DNA from: Candidatus Altarchaeales archaeon
GTDB lineage: Archaea > Altiarchaeota > Altiarchaeia > IMC4 > QMZM01
Direction: 5' to 3'
Assembly (NCBI GenBank): GCA_003663045.1
Contig: QMZG01000018.1
Span: 1 to 13,364 of the forward strand
Length of the DNA stretch: 13,364 nt
Under the pieces are notes generated by a model. That model saw only the letters and a program-made list of their open reading frames with translations, was not told the DNA's origin and did no database searches. The translations under genes were made by a program, and so were the position numbers. Below, one piece after another: positions 6,944 to 13,364 of the stretch (its first letter is position 1; every line of letters begins with the position of its first letter).

Positions 6944-7687
6944 ATGGCTAAAAAAGGACAGATAAGTATGGAATTAATCATAACTATTGCATTTACCTTA
7001 TTTATCTTTATTATCGTAGCATTGTTTGCAAGTGAAAAAAATAGGGAGAGTGATGATTTTAAGATCAAAATCGATACCAAGAGAATTTGTAAGAGCGTGG
7101 CGGATAACATAAATAATATAGCAGAGCAGGGCTCTGGTTTCTACCGCTATTTTAGCCTTCCCCGCAGAGTATATGGAGAACATGAGTACAACATAAGCAT
7201 TTATGGAAATTGGGTAGAAATTTCTCTTGAAGATCATCATTATACAAGGATAAATCAGATAGTCACCTCTAATGTTACAGTATTCTGTCTGGATAAAGGC
7301 CTGAATAAGAGAAATAAGATATTTAATGATCGAGAGAGGATCTTCATCATATGCCATAAGCCAGAACTGATGATGGTGAATGGAAGTTTTCACCCAGTTT
7401 CTGCATTAGCAAATGAAAGTATAAATGTAAGTATAGATGTTATAAATTTTGGCCCAGTAGATTGTGGGCAATTTAGGGTTCTATTTAATAACACTATACT
7501 TAATAACACTATCAGTGTAGTGGTTCCTTCTTTGAAATCAGAGGAAGTCGCTGAGGTGTGGTTCAATATGACCACTCCTGAAACAACTGGTTACTACCCA
7601 ATAGAGATCAAAATTGATGTTAATAACTCGGTTAATGAAAGCATAGAATCAAACAATTTCTATAATGGTACCCTAAATGTTGTCTAA
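6944..7687 (+). CDS. pilin-like secreted protein with CARDB domain
   Basis: 247 residues. The N-terminus is a textbook archaeal class III signal peptide: MAKKG then QISME (6-10) and a hydrophobic helix to about residue 29. FlaK/PibD-type prepilin peptidase would cut after G5, leaving Q+1, S+3, E+5. Residues 35-139 are an unrecognised mixed domain. Residues about 140-246 have the CARDB (cell adhesion related) pattern: VNVSIDVINFGP, VVVPSLKSEEVAEVWFNMTTPETTGYYPIEIKID, then a closing NESIESNN, shown here in pieces. CARDB folds are Ig-like and typical of surface proteins. I count 11 N-X-S/T sequons, a very high density. It starts 32 bp after aglB with no own promoter or Shine-Dalgarno, so it is probably co-transcribed. 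It overlaps the next gene by 11 bp. Probably a surface pseudopilin/adhesin and an AglB substrate (inference). Confidence 0.85.
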   Translation: MAKKGQISMELIITIAFTLFIFIIVALFASEKNRESDDFKIKIDTKRICKSVADNINNIAEQGSGFYRYFSLPRRVYGEHEYNISIYGNWVEISLEDHHYTRINQIVTSNVTVFCLDKGLNKRNKIFNDRERIFIICHKPELMMVNGSFHPVSALANESINVSIDVINFGPVDCGQFRVLFNNTILNNTISVVVPSLKSEEVAEVWFNMTTPETTGYYPIEIKIDVNNSVNESIESNNFYNGTLNVV

Positions 7688-8246
7688 AAAATTTAAGGAA
7701 AAAAGGGCGCAGGTAAGTAGCGGTGAATTATTAGTGGCGTATTTTATATTTTTTTTAGTCCTGATCATGGCCATTACCATCTGGAATAATACCACCGAAA
7801 AAATAAAGGGTTCCGAAAGGTTCTATGATCTTGAGGAAACTGCAGTGGATATATCAGAGAAACTGGTCAGGACGGAGGGGGTTCCATCTGGATGGAGCAA
7901 AGAAAATGTCACAGTCATTGGTTTAGCAAATGAACCTAGGGTACTTGATCAAGGGAAGGTATTGGAATTTTTAGATATGATGAACGACTCAGCATTCAAT
8001 AATCCCCCGTGTAATGACCCCGGAATTTCTAATTATGAATGTAATAAACACATACTCGGAATCGGGAAATATGAATTCTATTTTACCCTCGAAGATATTA
8101 ATGGAACTACTATAGAGATTGAAAATATATCATGCTATACTGGCAAAGAACCCAAGAATGAGACAGAGAAACTTACAGTAACCAGGACCGCAATACTCAA
8201 TAATAAGATAGTAAGGATGGTATTAACACTTTGGTATGAATATTAA
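7677..8246 (+). CDS. pilin-like secreted protein with variant class III signal
   Basis: 189 residues, no named family recognised. The N-terminus has a basic stretch (KKFKEKR, 4-10), then AQVSSGE (11-17) and a hydrophobic helix to about 33. This resembles a class III pilin signal, but the acidic residue is at +6 relative to the Q instead of +5, as if one residue were inserted. The exterior part holds seven sequons, a Cys pair region (PPCNDPGISNYECNKH), and the C-terminus KIVRMVLTLWYEY, a hydrophobic strand ending in an aromatic as in other archaeal pseudopilin-like proteins. The start codon lies inside the end of the preceding gene (11-bp overlap), indicating translational coupling and a likely heteromeric partnership. 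It could be a minor pilin/initiator. The function is inferred from topology only. Confidence 0.75.
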   Translation: MLSKKFKEKRAQVSSGELLVAYFIFFLVLIMAITIWNNTTEKIKGSERFYDLEETAVDISEKLVRTEGVPSGWSKENVTVIGLANEPRVLDQGKVLEFLDMMNDSAFNNPPCNDPGISNYECNKHILGIGKYEFYFTLEDINGTTIEIENISCYTGKEPKNETEKLTVTRTAILNNKIVRMVLTLWYEY

Positions 8247-8310
8247 ATTGTTTATTATTTCATTAAATTCATAATTCACATAGATTTTTATTAAGCATCG
8301 GTGTCATTAA

Positions 8311-8389
8311 CAAATTTAAATCAAAGCATCATTAGTCCTCTAAAGGACGCCAACGCTAACTAACAAATCTCACATCAGGATGTCATTGC
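8311..8389 (-). repeat. intergenic repeat, copy B (short form, inverted)
   Basis: On the minus strand this reads GCAATGACA...GTTAGTTAG (8389-8356), then GCGTTG, a small hairpin GTCCT-(4 nt)-AGGAC at 8335-8348, then ACTAATGA and a CTTTGATT tail, closing near GTTAATGACAC (8311-8301). It is collinear with copy A (3252-3370) but lacks about 40 nt of hairpin sequence. It ends six bases before the vWA start codon, so it forms the immediate 5' region of that gene. The rest of the gap, 8247-8310, is AT-rich with no clear promoter. Confidence 0.65.
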
Positions 8390-8395
8390 TTTAGA

Positions 8396-11209
8396 ATGAA
8401 AAACAAAGGCTATGTGGTAATACTGGATGCGATAATTGCATTGATATTTCTATTATTTATATTTACGATATTCATTGCAGTATATGAACCAAAGGTTAGT
8501 AAAACTGGTACGACTTCTTTCAAGAACATTCATTATCTATCCGAGGATGTGTTGGATGTTTTGAATAAGCAGGGTGTCTTGGATGAAATAGGAGCAGAGT
8601 GGGCATCTGCCAATGGCTCCGTTACTTCAGAACACTGGTCAAATGCTACCAATATCTCTAAGAAATATCTGGAAAAATTAATACCCAAGAGGTTTGGTTA
8701 TAGACTGGTTATAGATGATACTAATGTGATATATGATTCAAATTCTGATCCAGATTCAGAGAGACCCCCCGAGGACAAGGCTTCCAGTGAGACGCATTCT
8801 ACAAGGCTCTTAGTGGGTTATGGTAAGGGTCTCCCCACCCGGGGTCATGTCGCGAGGGCATTCCTCACAAATATCAGAGAAAAGACGACATCTAAGTATG
8901 TATATTTTGGTGGATTTGTCGGGCAGGGAAATTTGACTAGGATTTTAACATTACCCAACTGTACTGTACAACGGGCATATATTGAAGTAGCTACTGGCAG
9001 TGAATTTGAACTTTATATAAATGATGTTTCAGCGGGAGTATTTACACCAACCGTATGGAATATGACAGCAAATATTAAGAGTTATATACCAAACCCAGAA
9101 ACATATTTTAATCCGGGAGATAACAAGATCGAGATCATATTCATTAGTGATGATATTTCTGAGCAATACATTGGTGGCGGATTTATCAAAGTCACCTATA
9201 ACACATCTAAGATGGATACCGCTCAGGAAACTGGTACCAGTAGATATTGGTTTCCCGGCATAGAGGGTTTGATAAATCTCTATTCCTCGTTTTATGTTCC
9301 AGGTAGTTTAAATTCTATGAATATACATCTGAAATTCTTCAATAATTATACCACCTACCTGACCATTGGAGATCAGGAGGTATTTAGTAGTTCAGGAAGT
9401 AGTGTGAATCAAACATACGACTTAGATGATAGTAATCTAACCATGCTCAACTATGCGGGGTTAAGTATGGAGACCATACCTATACGTTTGGGAATAAGGA
9501 ATGTTTCCTATCTGGCTAATGTTACCGGAAATGCGGATGTTATCCTGATTACGGATTTGTCTGGTAGTATGGCACAATGTGTAGAGAATAATAGTAATTG
9601 TCCTGCTGGGGATCAGAGGATAGACTTGGCAAAAAGGCTGGATGAAGAATTTGTTGATATAGTTTTGAATGGTACTGGTAATAGGGTTGGTTTAGTTGGA
9701 TATAGAAGTGGAATAGCATCTTTCCATCCACTAAGTGATAATAATCTCAGTCTAAAGACCCAGATTAATGGATATTGGGCAGATGGTGGAACCTGTATAT
9801 GTTGTGCCATAAATAAAGCATATGAATTACTAAGTTCAAGTAATGCATCCAGGCAGAAATTCATTGTGGTTATGACGGACGGGATTCCAAGTCACAAATG
9901 TGGAGGATATTCCTCTCCATCAGCATGTGATGGTAACTCCTCTTCTAGTTCATTTGAGGGGGATTGCTATGGATGTACGTATTGTTGTCCAGCAAATCCA
10001 TATACAGGAAATGGATGCTTATTAGAGAACCAACTTTGTGGTAAGGTGTGGAATTGTTGGGGATGGTGGCCAAATGCTTGGTGTGAGTGTTCATCATTGG
10101 CTTTTAATGGATATGTTACAGGTGGTGGTTGGACAATTCACTGTACTGCATATGACTGTAGTGTGGCATGCCAATGTCAGTGCGAAATGCAAAATGCGAA
10201 CTGGTCTTCATGTAGAGCGCATAACGATTTAAATGCAACTGTGCATTCCATCGGTTTTGGTCCCGTAGCAAATTGTCCAATGGGTAACTGGACCCTTCGG
10301 GCGATAGCCGACTGTGGGAATGGGTCATATTATGCAAGTTCTAACGCTAGTGAGTTAGAATTGATATATCGAACTATTGCCCAAGATATAGTAAATGTAA
10401 GTTACAGGGCACAAACTGCGAGGATAACTGGAAACATAACCCCATCTATATTATACCCAGAATCATACATAGAATTCAGTTACACCCCGGCAATAAATGC
10501 TACAGCATATGGCGAAATCACCCTTACTCAAGATACAGAAAGATTTAATGATACGGAGAATTGCACCGGAATTCTTTTTGTCCCTGAAATTGCCAGAGTG
10601 GTAGATGCTAAGATTACATCATATTCAGCAGAGTATTGGACGGATTATTTAAATGTGAGTAATAGCCATGGTTCAACGATTGCTTATACACTTAGAGATG
10701 GTCATTTTGGAATTGACTATCGTATCCTGGGAGATCCCTATATCGTTCAAATTCCCAATCCCAGTGTTAATCTGATCCCTGGAGAAAACAACTCATTAGA
10801 GATTCGCACAAGTAATAGTCCCACCGAGGATATGGGATGCTCTCCAGATGATAGAGCAATTTATACCATAAGACTCAGTGGAAGGGTAGGTTATGGTAAT
10901 GTCTTTTTGAAAAAGGGTGGATGTAACTGGACGATTCGGTTTGAAGATGACACAAATATTACAGAAAGTATCCCTGATTACTATAATGGGGATAAGAAGT
11001 GTTACTATACCCCAGAGAATATTAGCTATGATGAGAACGACGCTATTGATGATGCCATCTTTAGATTATTGCAGAGATTGGATTCCAATGAAAACAGAAA
11101 GATTGACATAAAATTTGATTCCAGCATGATAGAATTTGATTTCAGCAGAGCGGGCGGAGTAAGATCATTGTGGGGGCCAATAACCATGAAGTTGATCGTT
11201 TGGATGTAA
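8396..11209 (+). CDS. surface von Willebrand factor A protein with Cys-rich insert and pilin-like anchor
   Basis: 937 residues. The N-terminus KNKG-YVVILDAIIALIFLLF (2-22) is a pilin-like hydrophobic helix of the archaeal G-(Y/F)-x-x-x-LDA type, with the acid at +6. Residues about 130-380 are beta-rich and unrecognised. A vWA domain (about 380-685) carries a full MIDAS metal site: D387-L-S389-G-S391-M, T466 in GGTCICC, and D495 in MTDG. The expected later strand TVHSIGFG and IADCGNGSYYAS complete the fold. Between MTDGIPS and ATVHSIGFG lies an extra segment, residues 502-606, with 17 Cys and several Trp. Residues 685-937 are another beta-rich region ending in WGPITMKLIVWM. I count about 32 sequons. 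vWA domains with MIDAS bind ligands through a divalent metal, so a cell-surface adhesin or filament-tip protein is the best inference. No Shine-Dalgarno. The downstream gene starts one base after the stop. Confidence 0.87.
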   Translation: MKNKGYVVILDAIIALIFLLFIFTIFIAVYEPKVSKTGTTSFKNIHYLSEDVLDVLNKQGVLDEIGAEWASANGSVTSEHWSNATNISKKYLEKLIPKRFGYRLVIDDTNVIYDSNSDPDSERPPEDKASSETHSTRLLVGYGKGLPTRGHVARAFLTNIREKTTSKYVYFGGFVGQGNLTRILTLPNCTVQRAYIEVATGSEFELYINDVSAGVFTPTVWNMTANIKSYIPNPETYFNPGDNKIEIIFISDDISEQYIGGGFIKVTYNTSKMDTAQETGTSRYWFPGIEGLINLYSSFYVPGSLNSMNIHLKFFNNYTTYLTIGDQEVFSSSGSSVNQTYDLDDSNLTMLNYAGLSMETIPIRLGIRNVSYLANVTGNADVILITDLSGSMAQCVENNSNCPAGDQRIDLAKRLDEEFVDIVLNGTGNRVGLVGYRSGIASFHPLSDNNLSLKTQINGYWADGGTCICCAINKAYELLSSSNASRQKFIVVMTDGIPSHKCGGYSSPSACDGNSSSSSFEGDCYGCTYCCPANPYTGNGCLLENQLCGKVWNCWGWWPNAWCECSSLAFNGYVTGGGWTIHCTAYDCSVACQCQCEMQNANWSSCRAHNDLNATVHSIGFGPVANCPMGNWTLRAIADCGNGSYYASSNASELELIYRTIAQDIVNVSYRAQTARITGNITPSILYPESYIEFSYTPAINATAYGEITLTQDTERFNDTENCTGILFVPEIARVVDAKITSYSAEYWTDYLNVSNSHGSTIAYTLRDGHFGIDYRILGDPYIVQIPNPSVNLIPGENNSLEIRTSNSPTEDMGCSPDDRAIYTIRLSGRVGYGNVFLKKGGCNWTIRFEDDTNITESIPDYYNGDKKCYYTPENISYDENDAIDDAIFRLLQRLDSNENRKIDIKFDSSMIEFDFSRAGGVRSLWGPITMKLIVWM
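9899..10213 (+). other. 105-residue Cys-rich insertion within the vWA domain
   Basis: Residues 502-606 contain 17 cysteines, including CYGCTYCC, CWGWWPNAWCEC and CSVACQCQC. It is placed just after the MIDAS aspartate strand. The reading frame is intact and the vWA fold resumes normally afterwards, so this is an insertion rather than sequence error. Cysteines outside the cell suggest disulfides or a metal cluster. No named Cys-rich family is recognised. Confidence 0.8.
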
Positions 11210-11210
11210 G

Positions 11211-12659
11211 ATGAAATTCCTGAATTTAATAAAAAATAAAGGGGTATTCTTCACATTAGCAATTATACTGTTAATTATCCCATTAATACTTTTAGTATCA
11301 TTTTATGTTGGTACTTCAGAGACAAAGATAGAGGACGCAACAGCAAAGATTCGCTGCGATGAATTGCATTATTTTGTGGAGGATGTGAAGAGGGATCTGA
11401 GCAGGGCAGTAGTTATCTTTGGAAGGAGGGCTGCGATCTATTCCATAGACTATGTTATCAAACCACCTGGAAATCCCCTATTAAATTATACATTTAATTG
11501 TAGCTCTCTCTGTGGTGTGGACTGCAATAAAGTTGTCTATCCAAAAACTGGGTCTGAGGCCGCTATAGCTGAGTTAACACTCTGCGGTACCTTGAATGGT
11601 AGCAATGTTACATACATGGTTAATCACACCCTTAAGGAATGGATAGATAGAATAGAAATGAGAGGTAAAGATATGGATTTTCGGGTTAATATAACACTAA
11701 GGGAGATTAAAGTGATTCCAGTTGATGCATGGCATTTTTCCATAATTATAGACAATAAGGTAGATATAATTGATAAGACCGGTATATGCTACTACAGAGA
11801 AAGTACCATGAGGACTACTTCTAATTCATCCATAATCGGCCTGGAGGATCCCCTCTATGCCCTAAGTAGTAAGGGAAAAATTATGAAGTATATATATGAT
11901 TGCGATATTAGATTTGACATGAATGTTATTGGCAATGGCAGTGATGGTAATGGGAGTGGGAGGGGGAATGTGATTCTCAAGCCCAGTATTGCAGACCCTT
12001 CAACTTTTTGTAGCACTAATGATGTGGGAGAACTTATATTAGTGATGAATAACGGTTATGGATCCTGCAGCCTATTTGAACAAATTTGCTTTGATATAAC
12101 CGCACCAGAATCTGATCATTTTGCTGGCGTGATTAACTATGGTAAGAATGCGGCCCAAAGTTTTGCTGATAAATGCAATATAACCATTCCTTGGATAAGA
12201 GACACGGGGAATTTAAGTCTAAGTGATGGTGATTGCGTCTATATAAAAAATAGCAATACATCCCATCAGGTAATCCTCGGAATTAATTCTGAAGATCTTA
12301 ACTTTTCATGCTATCAGGTAAGTAATGTTACTGAGTATGAAACAAATTGTTCAGTAAATTACACAAATGGACCGAGTTTCTTTGACAGATTGGACGGCAA
12401 TTATAATCTTTCAGAAAAATACCAGAATCAATCCAGGGAATATTTCAATAATTCCCTCATAGGAATAGAAACACTCGTAGATATCTATGAACTCATGGAT
12501 CATAATATTGTCCCTCATGCAAACGCTACATGGATAGACTATCTTTACTGGAGGGAGGTTAATGGAAGCGAGGTGTGTGGTGTCTGTAAGACGGGGGATT
12601 ATGCTATTCGGCTCGATTGTCAGCACATTGAGAGATATGATCTAGATACTGGATGTTGA
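11211..12659 (+). CDS. membrane-anchored Cys-rich surface protein, unknown family
   Basis: 482 residues, not recognised. It has a short basic N-terminus (MKFLNLIKNKG), one long hydrophobic helix (about 12-33), then a large exterior part. The N-terminus resembles pilin-like anchors (cut after G11 possible) but has no acidic residue inside the helix, so class III processing is uncertain. The exterior contains about 18 Cys (for example FNCSSLCGVDC, VCGVC and a C-terminal Cys) and about 21 sequons, as well as a Gly/Asn/Ser linker (GNGSDGNGSGRGN) near 241-253 that divides two halves. It starts one base after the vWA stop codon without a Shine-Dalgarno, implying translational coupling and a partnership with the vWA protein, with which it shares Cys richness. 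Probably secreted and glycosylated by AglB (inference). Confidence 0.72.
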   Translation: MKFLNLIKNKGVFFTLAIILLIIPLILLVSFYVGTSETKIEDATAKIRCDELHYFVEDVKRDLSRAVVIFGRRAAIYSIDYVIKPPGNPLLNYTFNCSSLCGVDCNKVVYPKTGSEAAIAELTLCGTLNGSNVTYMVNHTLKEWIDRIEMRGKDMDFRVNITLREIKVIPVDAWHFSIIIDNKVDIIDKTGICYYRESTMRTTSNSSIIGLEDPLYALSSKGKIMKYIYDCDIRFDMNVIGNGSDGNGSGRGNVILKPSIADPSTFCSTNDVGELILVMNNGYGSCSLFEQICFDITAPESDHFAGVINYGKNAAQSFADKCNITIPWIRDTGNLSLSDGDCVYIKNSNTSHQVILGINSEDLNFSCYQVSNVTEYETNCSVNYTNGPSFFDRLDGNYNLSEKYQNQSREYFNNSLIGIETLVDIYELMDHNIVPHANATWIDYLYWREVNGSEVCGVCKTGDYAIRLDCQHIERYDLDTGC

Positions 12660-12676
12660 TGACAAAGAGATAACAA

Positions 12677-12722
12677 TATAAATTTCTATAATATTTTTAT
12701 AATCTATGTATACAATGTGATC
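12677..12722 (+). promoter_or_regulatory. promoter and Shine-Dalgarno for the coiled-coil gene
   Basis: TATAAAT at 12677-12683 predicts a start near 12705-12708. GTGATC at 12717-12722 matches the archaeal anti-Shine-Dalgarno and ends four bases before ATG12727. A second TATA-like run (ATATTTTTATAA, 12691-12702) would instead give a leaderless message. Either way the coiled-coil gene has its own promoter, separate from the vWA operon. Confidence 0.5.
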
Positions 12723-12726
12723 TAAA

Positions 12727-13364
12727 ATGGACATATTTGGGGGAAAGAAGAAAAAGGGGGAAAAGGAAGATCCTAAACAACATCAGGAACTCATTGATAT
12801 ATGGTCCAAGAAGTCGAGAATTCATTCTAGGAAAAGGGAACTGCTTCAGAGACAGTTTGATATTGAAGCAAAGATTAATGAAATCGCCAGTAAAAAATTG
12901 GAACTCTCTGCTGAAATCAATACATCGGTAGAGAATCATACTAGAATGAAGAAGAAATTTGAAGAGGTAGAAGAACAAGAGGGATTACTCAAAAAAGAAA
13001 TCTCAGACTTAGAGCAGAAGATAATTGATATGACAAAGAAAATGGAGGATCTAGAAGAAAAAAGGCAAGAAGTGGAGAAGGAAATGGAAGAGAAGATCAA
13101 GGAGATTGATGAAATAAAGGAAAAGAAATCTCAGATAGAATCAAAAAAATCCGAGTTAGTTACGAAAAAATCTGATATTAATGCAAAGGTTAATGAAATT
13201 TCTAAAAAGAAACTGTCGCTATCAGAAGAGATTAAAAAATTAACCGAGAAACATACAAATCTAAAAAAGGAATTGATAGAAATAGAAAAACAGGAAGAAT
13301 CCCTCAGAGCTGAGATATCGGATATAGAAAATGAGATTGTTAAAATTACTAGAGATATACAGGA
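12727..13364 (+). CDS. coiled-coil protein, truncated by the window edge
   Basis: Open from ATG12727 to the window end: 212 complete codons, no stop. The start is supported by GTGATC four bases upstream. After a basic head (MDIFGGKKKKGEKED) the sequence is almost entirely charged heptads rich in K, E, I and L, with a single Trp (26), no Cys, no Pro after residue 16, no signal peptide and no membrane segment. It is therefore a probable cytoplasmic long coiled coil. It contains an ungapped internal repeat: residues 29-107 against 134-212, offset 105, 38 of 79 identical by hand. No Walker A is visible in this N-terminal part, so SMC/Rad50-type ATPases are not supported. Function unknown. It may be cytoskeletal or scaffold-like, or a membrane-proximal spacer. 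It lies 67 bp downstream of the surface-protein operon but has its own promoter. Confidence 0.85.
   Translation, partial: MDIFGGKKKKGEKEDPKQHQELIDIWSKKSRIHSRKRELLQRQFDIEAKINEIASKKLELSAEINTSVENHTRMKKKFEEVEEQEGLLKKEISDLEQKIIDMTKKMEDLEEKRQEVEKEMEEKIKEIDEIKEKKSQIESKKSELVTKKSDINAKVNEISKKKLSLSEEIKKLTEKHTNLKKELIEIEKQEESLRAEISDIENEIVKITRDIQ
12811..13359 (+). repeat. 105-residue (315-nt) internal repeat in the coiled-coil gene
   Basis: Copy 1 covers residues 29-106 (12811-13044) and copy 2 covers 134-211 (13126-13359). Landmarks at the constant offset: DIEAKINEI / DINAKVNEI, KKLELSAEI / KKLSLSEEI, EISDLE / EISDIE. The period of 105 residues equals 15 heptads, so the coiled-coil register is kept across the repeat. 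Further copies may follow outside the window. Confidence 0.8.

Noticed and set aside
6862..7393. Minus-strand frames of 82 and 131 codons across the aglB/pilin junction
   Set aside because: They oppose a textbook class III signal peptide and CARDB gene; hydrophobicity comes from reading the antisense of the pilin helix.
8396..11209. vWA protein as a magnesium-chelatase-type or intracellular vWA factor
   Set aside because: It has an N-terminal pilin-like helix, many sequons and many Cys, which point to the outside, and there is no adjacent AAA+ ATPase.
6944..12659. Archaellum operon or Altiarchaeal hamus locus
   Set aside because: No FlaI/ArlI ATPase, no FlaJ/ArlJ membrane protein and no hamus-like giant S-layer-type filament protein is seen; similarity is limited to pilin-like N-termini.
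12697..12978. Minus-strand 93-codon frame and plus-strand 64-codon frame over the coiled-coil gene start
   Set aside because: Shadows of the heptad-repeat gene, which has an intact frame, an internal protein-level repeat and a Shine-Dalgarno.
12727..13364. SMC/Rad50-type ATPase
   Set aside because: These have an N-terminal Walker A before the coil; here the coil starts almost at once with no P-loop.

Overview
The window is AT-rich archaeal DNA carrying ten genes, one of them cut by the right edge. The archaeal assignment rests on an archaeal/eukaryotic-type primase small subunit (PriS), a NOB1-type PIN endonuclease with a C-terminal zinc ribbon, an AglB/STT3 oligosaccharyltransferase, class III (archaeal pilin-type) signal peptides, and TATA-box promoters with several genes lacking a Shine-Dalgarno sequence. 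Phylum cannot be fixed from the sequence alone. A deep euryarchaeal, Altiarchaeota-like or DPANN lineage would all fit.

Layout. Positions 1-166 hold a polypyrimidine hairpin and a promoter. A small HPP-family membrane protein (167-706) precedes priS (758-1942). nob1 (1932-2411) converges on priS from the opposite strand, with the ends overlapping by 11 bp. A very AT-rich divergent promoter region (2412-2563) separates nob1 from uppS (2564-3250), a cis-prenyltransferase. The gap 3251-3458 holds repeat copy A, two hairpins and a clear promoter/RBS for aglB (3459-6911, TTG start). Then come two pilin-like genes (6944-7687 and 7677-8246, overlapping), a second gap with repeat copy B in inverted orientation (8247-8395), a 937-residue von Willebrand A (vWA) surface protein (8396-11209), an unrecognised Cys-rich membrane-anchored protein one base downstream (11211-12659), and a separately promoted coiled-coil protein that runs off the window (12727-13364).

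How it fits together. From uppS to 12659 the region reads as a surface-glycoprotein locus. UppS makes the cis-polyprenyl chain used for the dolichyl lipid carrier. AglB transfers glycan from that carrier to Asn-X-Ser/Thr. The four following proteins each have an N-terminal pilin-like membrane anchor and a large outside portion packed with sequons: by hand I count about 71 in 1855 residues, against 3 in the 781 residues of PriS, NOB1 and UppS. My inference is that enzyme and intended substrates are encoded side by side, forming a glycosylated pseudopilin/adhesin assembly.

Most unusual points: (1) AglB carries a discoidin (F5/8 type C) domain inserted in its soluble domain, plus an N-terminal multi-helix extension containing a recent 47-residue tandem duplication. 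(2) The vWA domain is split by a 105-residue insert with 17 cysteines. (3) Two related noncoding repeats lie in inverted orientation around aglB and the two pilin genes. (4) The truncated coiled-coil protein is built from a 105-residue repeat, exactly 15 heptads.
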